64,000 nucleotides of DNA from Mesostigma viride (GCA_009746045.1 RPFO01000017.1:1849452-1913451); one strand, 5' to 3'; shown: positions 32,987 to 44,523, numbered from the stretch's first letter. Notes: generated by a model from the sequence alone, not told the origin. Numbers and translations: made by a program.

Positions 32987-35900
32987 ATGAACGCCATGAG
33001 CAAGGAGTTCCTGAATCTGGTGCGGTCTATCGGCGAGGCCAAGTCCAAGTCCGAAGAAGATCGCATCATTCTGTCCGAGCTCGAGACGCTGAAAAAGCGC
33101 CTCGCCGAGCCCGATGTTCCTCGCAAGAAGATCAAAGAGTACCTCATCCGCATGGTGTACGTGGAGATGCTGGGCCACGACGCCTCGTTCGGCTACATCC
33201 ACGCGGTCAAGCTAACCAACGACACCAACCTGATCCTCAAGCGGGTGGGCTACCTCGCGTGCACGCTCTTCCTGGAGGAAGGCCACGACTTCATCATCCT
33301 GATCGTGAACACGCTCCAGAACGACCTCAAGTCGGACAACCATCTAGTTGTCTGTGCGGCCCTGAACACGATCTGCAAGATCATCCACGCAGACGCGATG
33401 CCCGCCGTGCTGGGTCCCACAGTGGAGCTGCTCAACCACCCGCAGGAATTTGTGCGCAAGAAGGCCGTCATGGCGCTGCTCTCCTTCCACCAAAAGGCCC
33501 CCTCCCTCGTCTCCCACTTACTCCCCAAGTTCCGCCAAGCGCTGTGCGACAAGGACCCCTCGGTCATGGCGGCCTCGCTATGTGCGCTGCATGACCTGGC
33601 GTCGTCCGACCCTGGCCCCTACAAGAACCTGGTCCCGTCCTTTGTGAGCATCCTCAAGCAGATCATTGAGCACCGGCTGCCCAAGACGTACGACTACCAC
33701 CGCACACCGGCGCCCTTCATGCAGGTATGGCCATGCTTTTCCATTCAGGTAGGGTGTGCTTTTGATGGAAGTAGTCATGGCCTTGATGCAGGTTGGCGCG
33801 GCTGTTATGCAGGTGTGGCACACTCTTTACAGCTTTCTTGGATTCATGCTCTTTGCCAGATGCAATATCGGATGTCCACATGAAGTTGGAAGAGGGTGAA
33901 GGGTGGGAGCTGTGCGCTTGGGGGGCCAAGGGACTGTCACGGTGGGTGAGTGACAGGGTTGTGGGTGGGGTAAGCTCCTGGCATGTCATCGGGTGAGTAC
34001 AGGCACGTGGACAGTGGGCGTAACGTCACCACGCAACGATGTCTCCACTCCCGGCAGTGGTGGATCGCTATCCTCTGCACCATGGTGCTGGCCGACGTGC
34101 CCCCTACCCAACGTGGTTCCGACACGCTGCTGCCAGGTCTCTGGCTGCTGGCCTGTAGGATGGGAGTCCAGCCATCTGAGGAGCGGTTGCGGCGAAGCCA
34201 TAGACTTCCCGGGGAACGGTGCTGTGGGTTCCACTCCTGCCTCCCCCCCCTGCCCCCCCTGCCCCATGGTCTGAAGACCCTTGGCCCATCGGAAACACAA
34301 GACATCGGAATACCGTGATCTGGGCCAGCCATGCAAACACAAATGAATCTCTGCATCCCTCTAGTGCAGCAAACTGTGCTGCAGGGTACCCTTCTCCCCA
34401 TCTGCCAGCCAGTTAGTAGCGGGTGGCTGACAAATGCCTCGCTATCTAAGTGCTTAGGCAACCGCCTGGTTGGCAAGGTGTGCCCTTGCCTCCGACCGAG
34501 CCCCAACTGCCGCACCCCATTTCCCCCCTTGGATTGCTTCCCCGTTTATATCCTCCTTTCATTACCCTCCCCATCCCTGGGGCCATCTTCCCTCCCACTC
34601 TCCTTTCCCTTCCCTTCCGTCCTTCTTCCCCCCCTGCTCTTGCAACCCTGCCCTGAAGCCCTTCCCCCCCCCACACTAACACCTCACACCCCCTTGTTCC
34701 CCACTCACGACCTTTTCCCTTTCTGGCCCGCGCTCCCTGCTCCCCGTTCCCCCCTACCCCCTATCCCCTACCCCCTACCCCCTACCCCCGCCCCCCACCC
34801 CCCCCCCTTCCCCTCTCCCCCCCGCTTCCCCCTCCCCCAGATCCGCCTGCTCAAGATCCTGGCCCTGCTGGGCGCGGGCGACAAGAGCGCGAGCGAGGGC
34901 ATGTTCTCCGTGCTGGGTGATGTGCTGCGGCGCGGCGACAGCGGCATCACTATCGGCCACGCGGTCGTGTACGAGTGCGTGCGCACGATATGCCGCATCT
35001 GGCCCAACGCAAAGCTGCTCGAGGCGGGCGCGGAGGTCACCTCACGCTTCCTCCGCTCGGGCTCCCACAACCTCAAGTACATTGGGATCGACGCGCTGGG
35101 CCTGATCGTCAAGATCAACCCTAAGTACGCGGTTGACCACCAGCTGGCCGTCATCGACTGCCTCGAGGTGAGGGGCGTCTGCGGATGGTAGCAATAGGCC
35201 GTGTTGCTCTGCTCAGCAAAGCAATCACCTTGGTCATCGACTGCATTAAGGTATGTGGTGTCTGCCGAGGCTGGTGCCATATTCACCCTGGAGCTACATT
35301 TTGTGCCTGCGCGTGCTATCAGTCGTCATCCATGTCCGTGGTGTCGTGAGTTGAGTTTGCCCATGAGGTTTGCTTCTCCTGGGATGGGTGGGGTCTTGAT
35401 GGGTGGTCGTGCCGTGAGCTACCTGCGTCTCCAACAGCTGCTGCTGGCAGCTCGTCGTCACTTAACTGCCTGGAGGTACATGGGATTCTTGTGACCTTGT
35501 CACCTCTACCCATCGAGAGATGTTGGGCCTCTCCATGACAGCCGTCCGCCATGTTTGCCTGCCTGATGATACTTGGGGGCGCTCGTTGGTTGTGATGCAA
35601 TCATGGACACTCGAGGTACCTGGGTTATTCAGATGCCCATGACCATGATGTCTTCTGAGTCATGTTGTGTCGCCAGATGCCAGCGTGGGCTGTAGTGCAT
35701 GCGGAGGGTAGCGGGTGCCAGTTGTTAGACCTAAGACTCGCCACAAGCATGGGTGGTTGCGGTTTCCCTTCTTGCACACGTTTGCCACTAAGTGCACTTG
35801 TTTTTTACTTCGCCCCCCCCCCCCACTTCGGTCGTCTGCCAAGTCCTTGCCTTGGTCGGTTATGTCATTCCTCCCATTTAAAAATTTTCCTTTGGTACGC

Positions 35901-38900
35901 CCGCGCCACCACCACATGGGCGCTTGCTTGGCCAGGACCCCGGCGACATGCTTCCGTGCGCTCGGTGTTGGCTCGGTGCCTCCTTCCCCCCCCCCCCTTT
36001 CATGTCTGTCTCGGCTTTAGGACCCCGACGACAGGCTGGCGTGGCCCCATATTTGCTTCCATGTGGTTGCGTATAATGACTATCCTTCTATGGCCTTGTG
36101 GCCTTGTGTCATTGCGTGCCCCCCCCCCCCCCCTGGCCCTGCCTGCTCCTACTGTCCCAGGACCCCGACGACACGCTCAAGCGCAAGACGCTGGACCTCC
36201 TGTACGCGATGACCAAGCCGGCCAACGTGGAGGTGATCGTGGAGCGCATGATCGCGTACATGCGCTCCACCACCGACACGCACACGCGGGCAGAGATCAT
36301 CGGGCGCGTGGACGAGCTGGCGGAGCGATACGCGCCCAACAACGAGTGGTTCATCCAGGTAACGGCATGCGGGGGGATAGGGGGGATGGGAGTAGAGGGA
36401 TGCAAGCAAAAACTGTACGCACCCAACGAGCGGGTCTTCCAGGTGGGTATTTTAGTGTCCAACAAGCAGCGGTGCGTTGCAGTTTGGAAGTGGCTGTATG
36501 GTCGCTGTATGGTCGCTGTGGCGTGCCAACACATGCCCCTGGCACACGGCGCACGCATTGTGTCCCAGCAATGAACTACCTGGGCGATGTGATGGCCTGC
36601 TTTTTCTGGCACACATTTCCTGCTGGGACACATTTCTTGCGGCCGTTGTCTCTGGCATCTGCATGCACCCCTGTACTGACTCAAGTCCTCCCCCCCGCGC
36701 CCATGTGTGCGCGTGCACAAGGGGCACTCCTCCCATGTGCCACCTTTCCCATGGCCACATGGCATCCCTCTCACCCCCCACACCCACCCCACCCCCTCGA
36801 TCCCCCCTACCTGCAATAAACACGGCAGACGATGAACGCGCTGTTTGCGCTGGGTGGCGACCTGGTGCGTCCCGAGCTGGCACACAACCTGCTGCGGCTG
36901 ATCGCAGAGGGGTCAGGGGAGGAGGATGACGACGCCGACACGCAGCTGCGGGAGTCCGCGGTGAGAGGGGGCGGGGTTAAGGGGCAGGTATGATGGGGTT
37001 GGAGGGTGGGTGGGTGGGGGATCTATAGTGGGAAGGGATGAGGGGGGAATGACCCACCGATGCTTCAAGCTAGATGATTCCCCGAGAGTTCCCGGACCGC
37101 TTCCTCCCAGATAGCATTTTCTGCTGATAGCATTCTTGCCTGATGGCAAACTGTGGTGGTTCCATGGTGCTGTCATCCGTGATGGTGCCGGTATAACTGA
37201 CCTGCTCTCCCACGTGCCCTCATCCGTGCCTAACCTGCTCTCTGTGCCCTCAACCGTGCAAGCGTGGTCTTCCCCCCGCGCTTGCACAGGGCCTTCCCCC
37301 AACCCAAGTTTTCCCCTGCACCCCTCTCCACCCTTGTGTCCCACCTTTCCCTGTCCCCGTCAGGCAAAGCCCTCGTCCACTCAAATGGCAAATGGGGACG
37401 CTTCCGTGCCTACGTACACCCGTGGCTCCGTTCACCCACGTGACACCGGTGATGTCTTTTTTCGTGTGTTCATGGTACCTGCCCCTGCTGTCCTTGCCAT
37501 GCCCTGGACTGCCCAGTGGCCCATTGTGTTGATTTCTTGCATCGTGCCCTGGCCATCTATACATACATGCCGAGGCCCTTATGCCCGAGTATACGGCAAC
37601 CGCGTGTGCCTTCTTACCTTGTTCTCCATCCCCATGCCTTGCTGTTCTTGATCTCCACCCCACCCCCTTGTACTGCTGCCTGCTCTCCCCACGCACCAGG
37701 TGGCATCGTACCTGGAGCTGCTGGAGGAGCCGCAGCTGCCCACCATCCTGCTGCAGGTCATCTGCTGGGTGCTGGGCGAGTACGGCCTGTCTGCGAGCGG
37801 CCTGTCGGCGTCGGAGCTCATCCGCACGCTGGTGGAGATTTCCGAGCGCACATGCGAGGAGCAGCTCACCGTCACGGTATTAATATATTCAGTCCACCGT
37901 CACGATATCCGATAATCTGTTCACCGTCACGGTAGGCAGGGAGGAGAGGTTTCCGATGCAAGACTAGGGTGATGACCTGACCACCGTCACGGTACGCAGG
38001 GCACGTTAACCTGCTAGCGCTTGTGCGGCCCCGTGATGCTCCTTATTGGCGTTTTTGTCGCTGTCTTTTACGATTGGGTTGCCATCTGTGCAGGCTTCTG
38101 ATGGCAGGTGCGGGCACCCCTATAGCAGCCAGATCGCGGAGCCACGAACAACGTTTTTTTAATGCCCGCTGACGATGTTTTTTGAATACCCGCGGCCATC
38201 CTGCGTGCGCATGTCTGTGCTGCTGCCACCTGTCACCTGTCACCTGCAGAGCTTTGCCATCAGCGCGATCCAGAAGGTGCTCGCGCAGCAGCTGGCGCGG
38301 GGAGAGGCCGCCGAGCTGGGTCCCGAGGTGGGCGCGTCTGAGATGGATGTGTGGTGGGGGCCGTGGTAGGCGCGCATGGGGTGGGTGTGAGGTGGGGGGC
38401 GAGGTGGGTGCGTATGGGATGTGGGTGGGGTGGGGACCGAGGTAGCTGGCGTGGGATGGATGTGGCGTGGGGGCGGAGGTCGTCGCGTTTAGGTCAGGTG
38501 TCCGTGTTGTGATGGGGTTGTGAGGCCTGAGGTGGGCATGTGCTGGATGCTGGTGGTACACTGTACATGGTGGGGCAGGGCCGGAGGGCCGTCTTGAATG
38601 CATGCTTTGGGTGCATGCTTAGGGTGCATGCGGGGGAATGGCAGGGGCAGGGGCAGGGGCTGTATTTCCCCATCTGGATGGCTTAACTTCGCAGACCCAG
38701 TTATTGCAAGCCTCGAGTTTTGAGGAACTCTGCAAGCACGAGTTCCCTGAATTTGGAGAGGATGGTTACAGAAACCCAAAGGTTAGAACTCGCGGGCCTA
38801 AAATCGACACTCTTAGCCACACCCAAGAGTGCTCATATGGGCACTTCCCTCGTCTTTGATAGCGCATTTTAGGCTGGCATGGGGTGCTTAGGAGGCGCAC

Positions 38901-41135
38901 CCGCCATAGTCGCAATTGGACCCGCGTAGTCTCACGGAATGGCCTGTAAAGCCAGCGACCTTATCAGCATCGGTTTCATACTATCTTCCACTTCTGGGGC
39001 CCTGTCAAGGGTGAGCCTTCCCCCAATGTGGTCTTAGCCCATGCCTCATGCGTGCCCGCATGCCCCCCCCCCCACACACACACTGCGCGCCTGTATCTAC
39101 TGCACCCCCCGCCCCCAGGCGTCTGCGCTGCTCAAGTCGCTGAAGAAGAGCCAGTCGACGGACCTGCAGCAGCGCGCGTACGAGCTGCAGGCACTGCTGG
39201 CACAGCCCCCGGATGTGATGGTGCAGGCGCTGCCCGAGGACGCCAGCTGCGAGGACATCGAGGTGGGCGTTGTATTGGTTGTACTCAGAGTGGAGGACAT
39301 CCAGGTGGGCATGAGGTTGGCGTGGAGGACATCCAGGTGGGCATTGACAGAATGATTTGCTACTATATACTCAGGTTTGGGACATCGAGGTGGGTGGCGA
39401 GTTGGGCAAGGGGTTGAGTGAGGAGTTCGAGGTGGGTGGGGGCATGCTTGAGGACATCGTGGTGGGCATGGATAAAGTCATGTCCTAGTATCTACTGAGG
39501 GTAGAGGACATCGAGGTGGGTGGGGGCATGCTTGAGGACATCGTGGTGGGCATGGATATAGTCATGTCCTAGTATCTACTCAGGGTAGAGGACATCGAGG
39601 TGGGTGGGCATCAGTGTATGTATGTGCGGCAAGACATCTAGGTGGGTAGGGTGTGTGGCATGGGTTGTACGAGGTCATCAAGGTGGGTGGGCATTCATAC
39701 CTTTACAAACATATCTTCCCTGGGGCGTACATCGAGGCATGTACTGGGTGGGCACAAGCTTGTATCGTTGTGGGTGCGATGCTTAGGTGGGTACTGGGTG
39801 GGTCGCTGCACAATGGTTGCGTGGGGCAGGACACCGCTGTGGGAGTGCCACGGGCTGGGCATGTGGTTTTGTAATCGCTGGTCACTGCCCTTGGCCCCTG
39901 CGTTGCCTTTGCCAATGTCAGTTTGCTCGCTGTGCAACCTGGGGGCTATCATCTTTCACTCTACGTGCTGAGTCCACACCCCGCACGAACATAACCCACA
40001 CCCTCCATTCCCAACCCATCTCCATCCACACCCTCCATTCCCAATTTACCTCCTTCCCCTGCAGGTGGATCCAGCACTCTCCTTCTTGGACGGATACGTG
40101 ACCAACGCAATCACGGCGGGCGCCCCCCGGTACAAGGCCCCCCACGAGCGCGTGCGGTCAGCCAGCGGCGGCGGGCGCTCCGACCGCGACCGCCTCAAGG
40201 GGGCCGCGGGGGGGGCCGAGAGCTCCCTCCGCTTTGAGGCCTACGAGCCCGCGGTCGCGCCCGCGGTCAGCCTGCAGGACAAGCGGGGGTTGCCGCGAGA
40301 GGACGGGGCCGGTGCAGGTGGTCGGGCGGGAGGGGCAGTGGGGGCAGACGCCAGCAGTGCCGCGCTGGCCGGCCTGGCCACGGTCGACCCGATGCTAGTC
40401 CTGCGCTCGGCCGGCGTGGGCGGGGACGCGCCGCCGCTTGGGCCAGGGTCCCTGCGTGGCGCGGGCATGGCTGCGGGGCTTGCGTCGGAGAGCACGTCGC
40501 TGCGCCTCAACAACGTGCAGCGCAAGTGGGGCAAGGAGGGGTTTGTTGCCGCCACGCCGCCACCGCCGCCCGTCGCAAGCGCCTCCTCGTACAGCTCGTC
40601 CTATACCGGAGGAAGCGGTTCATCCTCCTCCTCTTATGGCGGGTTTGCCCCCACGGTTGCCAGCATGTCATCGGGAGGGGCGGGGGGCAGCAGCGGCGCG
40701 TACGTGGGGCCGTCGTCGGTCCCGGACCACCCTGCACCCGTCCCTGAGCGCCACGTGGACACGCGACCCACCGCGGAGATGGCCCACAAGGCTAAGCTGG
40801 CCGCGACGCTGTTTGGGGGGAGCGGCGGGGCGGGAGGGAAAGTGGGCGGCAGCAGGAGCCGGCCGGCAGCAAAACCTGCAGCAAAGGCGGGCACGACGGG
40901 CAAGCTTGCACGGTCTTCTAGCGGGTCCCCGCAGCAGGCGGTGGAGGTTGACCTGATGGGGCTGGACGATGGCGATGAGCCGCCACCGGCAAAGACGGCA
41001 CCCCCAGCAGGCGGGCAGGGTGGTGCGGGATCGAACGACCCATTCTCGTTGTTGCAACAGCTCACATTGGATGGGGGGGCGGGCGCGGGTGGTCAGGCGG
41101 GGAAGCATGGCGGAGGGGACTCCTTGTTGTTATGA
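32987..41135 (+). CDS. AP4E1: AP-4 complex subunit epsilon (large adaptin)
   Basis: Large subunit of the AP-4 adaptor, which sorts cargo at the trans-Golgi network. Exons: 32987-33724, 34841-35167, 36161-36358, 36829-36960, 37700-37876, 38250-38327, 39119-39262, 40065-41135. All introns are GT-AG and phase 0. The product is 954 residues, close to the plant protein. Residues 1-600 form the helical trunk (KEFLNLVRSIGEAKSKSEED, VYVEMLGHDASFGYIHAVK, LPKTYDYHRTPAPFMQ, DLQQRAYELQALL, DASCEDIEVDPALSFLDGY). The rest is a Gly/Ser/Ala-rich hinge with KAKLAATLFGGS, DLMGLDDGDEP and NDPFSLLQQL, resembling plant AP4E; no folded ear domain is evident. Identified as epsilon rather than gamma or alpha by exact trunk phrases. 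The ATG at 32987 was chosen because the family begins just before SKEFL; 32996 is possible. Confidence 0.96.
33736..33818 (+). repeat. Donor echoes in AP-4 epsilon intron 1
   Basis: The exon ends CCCTTCATGCAG then gtatgg. Within 95 bp come CCATTCAGgtaggg, TTGATGCAGgttggc and GTTATGCAGgtgtgg. The rest of intron 1 (33725-34840) is C-rich toward the acceptor and has no gene. Confidence 0.75.
35210..35626 (+). repeat. Donor echoes in AP-4 epsilon intron 2
   Basis: The exon ends GTCATCGACTGCCTCGAG then gtgaggggcgtctgc. Copies: GGTCATCGACTGCATTAAG then gtatgtggtgtctgc (35232), CTTAACTGCCTGGAG then gtacat (35461), and ATGGACACTCGAG then gtacct (35603). Confidence 0.85.
35930..36042 (+). repeat. Acceptor echoes upstream of AP-4 epsilon exon 3
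   Basis: The true acceptor at 36160 reads cccag then GACCCCGACGACACGCTC. Upstream copies read ggccag then GACCCCGGCGACATGCTT (35934) and ctttag then GACCCCGACGACAGGCTG (36015). Confidence 0.88.
36412..36448 (+). repeat. Donor echo in AP-4 epsilon intron 3; acceptor echo before exon 4
   Basis: The exon 3 end CGCGCCCAACAACGAG then TGGTTCATCCAG and gtaacg is echoed as CGCACCCAACGAGCGGGTC then TTCCAG and gtgggt. Near 36565, cccagcaATGAACTACCTGG partly echoes the exon 4 start CAG then ACGATGAACGCGCTG. Confidence 0.75.
37890..38000 (+). repeat. Donor echoes in AP-4 epsilon intron 5
   Basis: The exon 5 end CTCACCGTCACG then gtatta is followed by GTCCACCGTCACG then atatcc, TTCACCGTCACG then gtaggcagg, and GACCACCGTCACG then gtacgcagg. 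Two of the three keep a GT donor. Confidence 0.88.
38328..39118 (+). other. AP-4 epsilon intron 6 with GAG-GTGGG repeats
   Basis: The exon 6 end CCCGAG then gtgggcg is followed by several GCGAGgtgggtg, CCGAGgtagct and CGGAGgtcg-like phrases within 160 bp, probably degenerate echoes. No gene is seen in the rest. Confidence 0.5.
39290..39760 (+). repeat. Long donor echo array in AP-4 epsilon intron 7
   Basis: The exon 7 end GAGGACATCGAG then gtgggc recurs at least ten times over 470 bp. Examples are GAGGACATCCAG then gtgggc (39295, 39327), GGGACATCGAG then gtgggt (39378), GAGGACATCGTG then gtgggc (39453, 39534), GAGGACATCGAG then gtgggt (39503, 39588) and AGACATCTAG then gtgggt (39630). Confidence 0.95.
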
Positions 41136-41577
41136 TGCCGATCATTGAGGTGGCACAGATGCTTGGGGAACCACAGATGCTTTCTACTATGTAGCAGACC
41201 CATGCATGTGTGATCATGAATCAGGGCTTCATGTGTACTGGATTGATCAGGGTGCGCGAGCAACTTCAAGAACTCTTCTTGCAAAGATTTCGAGCGCGTA
41301 GCTCACACATGCCCGGCCTGCATATATTGATATGATATCCGTGGGTCATGCATGCAATATATGGATCATACAATAATGCAATGATATAACTGAACCACAT
41401 TCATACTAGAAATATATATTCTTATAGTTGTCTCATTAATATGGTCATGCAACTACGTATCACACTCTAGATCTGCATGCATGCAGTGCGAGCGCTTCAA
41501 GTGATCGCATGCTTGCAATTATAACATGTGAGTATTTGCGTGTCATGCGCATGGGCATGCATGCCACGTCCAAGTAC

Positions 41578-41730
41578 TATCAAGGAGGCAACCAGCGCAG
41601 GCCAGAAATCGGGAGAATCCGGACCATGGTAGCTCGAGCCTGCCGTTATCTTTTCCGCGTTTTCGAGTCGTTCAGGATGATTAATATGAATGGTGATGGA
41701 AATGTGTAGCCTTGTGCATTGCAATAATTC
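41578..41730 (-). repeat. 5'-truncated copy of the Penelope-like element 3' end
   Basis: Matches the 3' terminal 130-150 bp of the element at 42018-44344, in the same orientation, 290 bp away from it. Confidence 0.85.
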
Positions 41731-41804
41731 TGATTGGGCACGCCGCCCAAAAATAGTGAAAACCATTTCCGCTCAGTGCCGGTCCGCGGAAAACGCGATC
41801 TGCA

Positions 41805-41935
41805 AATGAATCCAGGCCGGAATCGAACTGGGGACCTCTCGCACCCACTTTTGCTGACTATATAGGACGGACGTCTCCTGATCCTAAGGCATCGCCAGCT
41901 GACACCTACAGGCCAACCGCAAAAGTTCTCCTGTC
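41805..41935 (-). repeat. Possible tRNA-derived SINE fragment
   Basis: On the minus strand it contains AGTTCGATTCC, a near-perfect Pol III B-box, and about 55 bp upstream TTAGGATCAGGAGACG, a loose A-box. The T-stem does not pair well, so this is a tRNA-like relic rather than a functional tRNA gene. Confidence 0.35.
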
Positions 41936-42009
41936 CGGGGAGTGATGCAAGCCAGTCGGATTTGTACTAGATAAATCATTCGAGATATGTGTGTGTAGGA
42001 GTGATTGTG

Positions 42010-44345
42010 GATTGCAATTATCAAAGAGACAACCAGCGCAGGCCAGAAATCGGGAGAATCCGGACCATGGTAGCTCGAGCCTGCCGTTATCTTTTCCGCG
42101 TTTTCGAGTCGTTCAGGATGATGAAGATGAATGGTGATGGAAATGTGTATCCTTGTGCATTGAAATTATGGCTGGCTTACGTGTGGAGCGACTAGATGAC
42201 CTAGACGGTGGGGCCGGAAACAGCATGCTTGATCAGGGCGTGTGTTTCTAGCCTAACTGGCCGGGAGTGTCTAGTGGTGAGCACCATTGCTGCGATCGCT
42301 CTCCCACCATTTACGAGGAAATACCCGCAAATGGAAAACCACTGAAAAGGTCTAGCTAGTCAGTCATCACGTTAGCCATGCCATGATTCCAAACGTCCAA
42401 GAACTGCACACGGTGCAAAGGCAAAAAGCCGGAGGACAGCACTTTCAAATGTGCGGCGGGAACCAAAAGCCCGCGGATGCCAGAAAACATCGTGTTGCGG
42501 CAGCGACGCGACGATGTGGACAACGAATCCAGTGCCAAGCTCGGAACGGCCGCAAAGGAGATCTGGCATCACAGGGTTCAGATGTGCGGAGATACTATGC
42601 GATCCAGCCGGTCCACGACCTGTTTGTAGAGCTTGTGCCAAGGGGCAGCACCGAACAGATGTGGGTGACGTTGCAAAAAACATCGGACTTGACGGAGCAT
42701 AATGGCTCGGTCATAGTCTTTGACCAATAAACGCTGCAAGAGTTCAACAAGAGTCGTGATGAAATCAACACGATAAGAACAAAGACGGGAAAAACGATGT
42801 AACTGAGAAAGAACAACACCATATTTTGCTGTGTGGGAAAGGAGACTGTGAATATCGGGGTAACGAATAAAAGGAATTTGCTGGTATTTAGGATCCTTGC
42901 GCTTATCATAGATAGCCGTACGCCAGCCCTTCTTGTTATGGGTAATGTTAAGATCGAGGTAATTGCAATGAGTATCCTCCGACGTGAGCTTTAATGTGAG
43001 GGACGCTTGCGGGTAGATGCCAGGCAGACCAGCGGTGATATACAAATGGGTTGCGAAATCAGGGTTGTCGAAAGCGATGACATCATCAATGTATCGACAT
43101 GTATGGATAAAACGCCTGATGAGAACATCATCGTTTGAGGCAATGAGATTCTCCATGAATGCAAGCTCATAAGTGTATAGATAGAGGTTTGCAAGGAGCC
43201 CGGCACAGTTAGTGCCCATAGGGATGCCGATAGCTTGTTGGTATACATTGCCCGCAAAACAGATGAAGGTGTTATCAACAAGATAAGAGATCCAATGGAC
43301 AAGGTCAGCCTTCGTGATAATATAATTATAACCATCCCGCACGATAGCACCTGCCGCGATCCCTGAGAGCCACGTTGCCGTGGGCTTGGTCTGAGAAACA
43401 CGCACGTGCAGGTGGTTGCGCCCGTGAGGCCTACGTGCATACAGACGAGTAAGGAGGCTATCTAAACGAGCTTTCAAATCGTGCAAATCTAGTGTGGTAT
43501 ATAGAGTGGTGAAATCATAGGTGGCTATGGGCATAGGTATACGTTTCTCTGCTGCTGTCTTAGAACGGCTAAGGGCGGCAAGGCGTAGGCGTACTTGGGC
43601 TGAGTCTATGACGATCCAACTACCAGCGCATTCATACCCGGCATTCGACAGCACCTCCACCCATAATGCATTGGCTTCGGGGAGAAGAGCATTCAAAGCA
43701 TGGCAGATGAGTTTCGAGAGAGGCATCAGTGGGGCTGAATGCGACGCAGCAATGGTGCGCAAAGCAACAGGAGTTTTGTGCAGCTTAAGAGTGAGATACA
43801 GATATGGGAACGTAGTGGTGGTGGCGCGTCGCTGCCGCTTAAGGAATGCCCGAGCAAAAATGTTTTGGCTGTGCAGAAAAGCCCGATGAGCAGCGGTGAT
43901 ACTGGCGGTGGACTGTGCACGCTGAACATAGGTAGGGCTGGACGCCAACTCGTGTTGCAAAGTAGCAAGGTAGTGCTTCTTGCATATGAAAGCAAAGTTG
44001 TTGGCACTCTTGTCAACACACGTGATGATTAAGTCCTGCTTGAAGTGGTCAAGAAGTGCTTTATCTGTGGTGTTGAGCCAGGTGGTGCGGTGGACCTGCT
44101 GGAGACGGTAATCAAGCCTGGTGAGACGTGCATTGCATTCGTGAATGACGGCGCGAAACCACGGTTCCATGGCAAGGGGAGCAAGCTGTAGGTCCGTGCT
44201 CATGGCATTGCAAAATTTGCGCAGTGATGTGGAGAGCAGTGCATTCACCTCTTTGGCACACGTGCTCTGGACCCACGGCCGAAACTTGGTGCCTTTGGCA
44301 AAAAGGTCTACAAGCGTGTGGCTCGGCAGGATGCTGAGGTGCAAT
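42010..44345 (-). mobile_element. Penelope-like retroelement
   Basis: One long RT ORF (42578-44344) plus about 560 bp of 3' sequence ending in ...GCTGGTTGTCTCTTTGATAA. A piece of the same 3' sequence (ATTATGGCTGGCTTTCGTGT and following) also lies just upstream of the ORF at 44345-44400, as expected from the tandem or pseudo-LTR arrangement of Penelope-like elements. Other copies sharing only the 3' end lie at 10425, 41578, 46930, 59345 and 63419. Confidence 0.85.
42578..44344 (-). CDS. Reverse transcriptase of a Penelope-like element
   Basis: 588 codons, intact. Palm motifs: IATYDFTTLYTTLDLHDLK, QAIGIPMGTNCAGLLANLYL, CRYIDDVIAFDN (catalytic YIDD), CNYLDLNI, and KYGVVLSQLHRFSRLCSYRV, a pattern characteristic of Penelope-type RTs related to telomerase. 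The N-terminus has the family's 'G-x-KF-x-P' start (KGTKFRPW). No GIY-YIG endonuclease is visible, so it may be an endonuclease-lacking type or the domain is missing from this copy. Start taken at the first ATG; upstream sequence is 3'-end repeat. Confidence 0.88.
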   Translation of the reverse strand: MHLSILPSHTLVDLFAKGTKFRPWVQSTCAKEVNALLSTSLRKFCNAMSTDLQLAPLAMEPWFRAVIHECNARLTRLDYRLQQVHRTTWLNTTDKALLDHFKQDLIITCVDKSANNFAFICKKHYLATLQHELASSPTYVQRAQSTASITAAHRAFLHSQNIFARAFLKRQRRATTTTFPYLYLTLKLHKTPVALRTIAASHSAPLMPLSKLICHALNALLPEANALWVEVLSNAGYECAGSWIVIDSAQVRLRLAALSRSKTAAEKRIPMPIATYDFTTLYTTLDLHDLKARLDSLLTRLYARRPHGRNHLHVRVSQTKPTATWLSGIAAGAIVRDGYNYIITKADLVHWISYLVDNTFICFAGNVYQQAIGIPMGTNCAGLLANLYLYTYELAFMENLIASNDDVLIRRFIHTCRYIDDVIAFDNPDFATHLYITAGLPGIYPQASLTLKLTSEDTHCNYLDLNITHNKKGWRTAIYDKRKDPKYQQIPFIRYPDIHSLLSHTAKYGVVLSQLHRFSRLCSYRVDFITTLVELLQRLLVKDYDRAIMLRQVRCFLQRHPHLFGAAPWHKLYKQVVDRLDRIVSPHI

Positions 44346-44523
44346 TATGGCTGGCTTTCGTGTATAGAGCGACTAGATGACCTAGATGGTGGGGCCAGAA
44401 CTATTAAGGAGACCAGCGCTTATCTCATTAGGGAGCACGAGTCTAATTAATTAATTAATTAATCTCATTAGAAAAATAATTACACGAAAGATAACTAGTA
44501 TATGAAGTGAGACAACTAGTTAA

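Noticed and set aside
32987-41135. AP-1 gamma or AP-2 alpha adaptin
   Set aside because: Trunk phrases (LPKTYDYHRTPAPFMQ, DLQQRAYELQALL, DASCEDIEVDPALSFLDGY) fit AP-4 epsilon specifically.
41805-41935. Functional tRNA gene
   Set aside because: The B-box is good, but the T-stem and acceptor do not pair and no clean anticodon arm can be drawn.
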